Assembly: GCA_003644265.1 (NCBI GenBank)
Contig: QNBX01000063.1
Coordinates: forward strand, 1 to 22,736
DNA: 22,736 nt
Direction: 5' to 3'
Source: Planctomycetota bacterium
GTDB lineage: Bacteria; Planctomycetota; B15-G4
The notes below the pieces were generated by a model. The model saw only the letters and a program-made list of their open reading frames with translations. It had not been told where the DNA came from and did not search any database. The position numbers were made by a program, and so were the translations under genes. This document shows positions 22,054 to 22,736 of this stretch, one piece after another. Within the stretch, counting starts at the first letter, position 1. Every line of letters begins with the position of its first letter.

Positions 22054-22736
22054 CTGCCGGACTTCTCCCAGCGATACAGCTCGATCACCTCGCTGAGCGT
22101 GGACCCGGCGCGGATCTCTTCGCGCACGCGGTTCTCCATCTCGAGCACGTCGAGGGCGCGGTTGGCGGTCTCGACGGCGCGCTCGGCCGGCACCACCACC
22201 ACGCCCGAGTCGTCGGCCACGATCCAGTCGCCGGGACGGACGGGGCGCTGGCCGATGGTGACAGGTGTGCCGATCTCGCCGAAGCCCTTGGGCTCCCAGG
22301 CGTGGGGCACCTGTTGGCGCGACCAGGCGGGGAAGCCCAGGTCGCGGATGGCGTCCACGTCGCGGATGGCGCCGTCGATGATCACGGCGGCCACGCCGCG
22401 CTGGATGCAGGACTCGGTGGCCAGCTCGCCCCACACGGCGGGGGGGCGGCCGCCGGCGTCGATCACCAGGATGTCGCCCGGCCGGCAGCGGTCGATGGCC
22501 TCGACGGGCTTGGCCCAATCGCCGGGATACGTGCGGCAGGTGACGGCGGGGCCGGCGGCGCGCTTGCCGGGCACCACGGAGGTGAGGCCCTCCACGAAGC
22601 CGCCGCGGTGCAGGGCGTCGGAGATGTTGGGCGTGCTGACCTGGGCAAACGCCTGCACCAGCTTGTCGGCGCCGAAGCGCTTGAAGGCCGCGCTGGGCGT
22701 GGCCTCGCCGCTCTGCAGGGCGGCCAGCAGCTCGGC
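22050..22736 (-). CDS. RraA / HMG-aldolase-family protein, 5' truncated by the window edge
   Basis: The frame stays open to the window edge at 22736, and the last 228 codons are visible. No start is in view; the GTG at 22658 lies inside open frame and is probably internal. Family motifs are STPNISDALHRGG, RCRPGDILVIDAGGRPPAVWGE, AAVIIDGAIRDVDAIRDLGFPAW, and RPGDWIVADDSGVVVVPAERA. These are typical of the RraA-like fold (GD(x)4(V/I)xD, WGE and DGxxRD). Members include 4-hydroxy-4-methyl-2-oxoglutarate/oxaloacetate aldolases and the RNase E inhibitor RraA. The extra N-terminal residues (ELLAALQSGEATPSAAFKRF) suggest a longer protein, perhaps a fusion. Its stop overlaps the thiS start. Confidence 0.82.
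   Translation of the reverse strand, partial: AELLAALQSGEATPSAAFKRFGADKLVQAFAQVSTPNISDALHRGGFVEGLTSVVPGKRAAGPAVTCRTYPGDWAKPVEAIDRCRPGDILVIDAGGRPPAVWGELATESCIQRGVAAVIIDGAIRDVDAIRDLGFPAWSRQQVPHAWEPKGFGEIGTPVTIGQRPVRPGDWIVADDSGVVVVPAERAVETANRALDVLEMENRVREEIRAGSTLSEVIELYRWEKSGS
22062..22069 (-). promoter_or_regulatory. Ribosome binding site deciding the thiS TTG start
   Basis: GGGAGAAG on the minus strand lies 8 nt before TTG 22053. It sits inside the end of the upstream gene and supports the TTGA overlap as a coupled start. Confidence 0.6.

Noticed and set aside
1..22736. CRISPR array, prophage or integrase, rRNA
   Set aside because: No regular spaced direct repeats of CRISPR size, phage structural or integrase motifs, or rRNA-like stretches were seen. 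The repeats found are short tandem units.

Overview
The window is very GC-rich, densely packed and has many GTG or TTG starts. Gene content points to a planctomycete-like bacterium: secreted alpha-alpha toroid (prenyltransferase/squalene-oxidase-repeat) proteins next to a DUF4175-like membrane protein and Gln/Asp-rich coiled-coil proteins, a multihaem cytochrome c, a sulfatase-fold lipoprotein, and a VKOR-DsbA fusion. The lineage is inferred from gene families and cluster style; there is no rRNA or other marker here.

Region 1 (2-8830, +) is one tightly coupled operon running in from the left edge. It holds the tail of a probable beta-propeller protein, a secreted toroid protein, a membrane protein with Ig-like and coiled-coil parts, a 956-residue secreted coiled-coil protein with a tandem pentapeptide (SDGQP-like) tract, a small Gly13-containing secreted protein, and a second toroid protein. 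Junctions are ATGA/GTGA overlaps or gaps of a few bases, and all products have export or membrane signals. This is the best candidate for an uncharacterised envelope system. A VKOR plus double DsbA-like fusion follows 28 nt later (8859-10799).

Region 2 (10847-12676, -) is an OPT-family oligopeptide transporter, convergent with the VKOR fusion.

Region 3 (about 12.7-19.7 kb) is accessory in character. It holds a methyltransferase with its middle deleted, a CapA-like protein in visibly less GC-extreme DNA, a PepSY-like protein with an unclear start, a five-haem cytochrome c, a sulfatase-fold lipoprotein lacking the formylglycine motif, a truncated TfoX domain, and a frameshifted two-HTH transposase N-terminus abutting it.

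Region 4 (19668-22736, -) has a run of same-strand genes: a partial RraA-family gene, thiS (TTG start overlapping the rraA-like stop), thiG, and a GalT-like HIT-superfamily nucleotidyltransferase. A GC hairpin lies just after thiS, and a degenerate 14-bp tandem array fills the thiG-galT gap. ThiS and ThiG work together in making the thiazole of thiamine.
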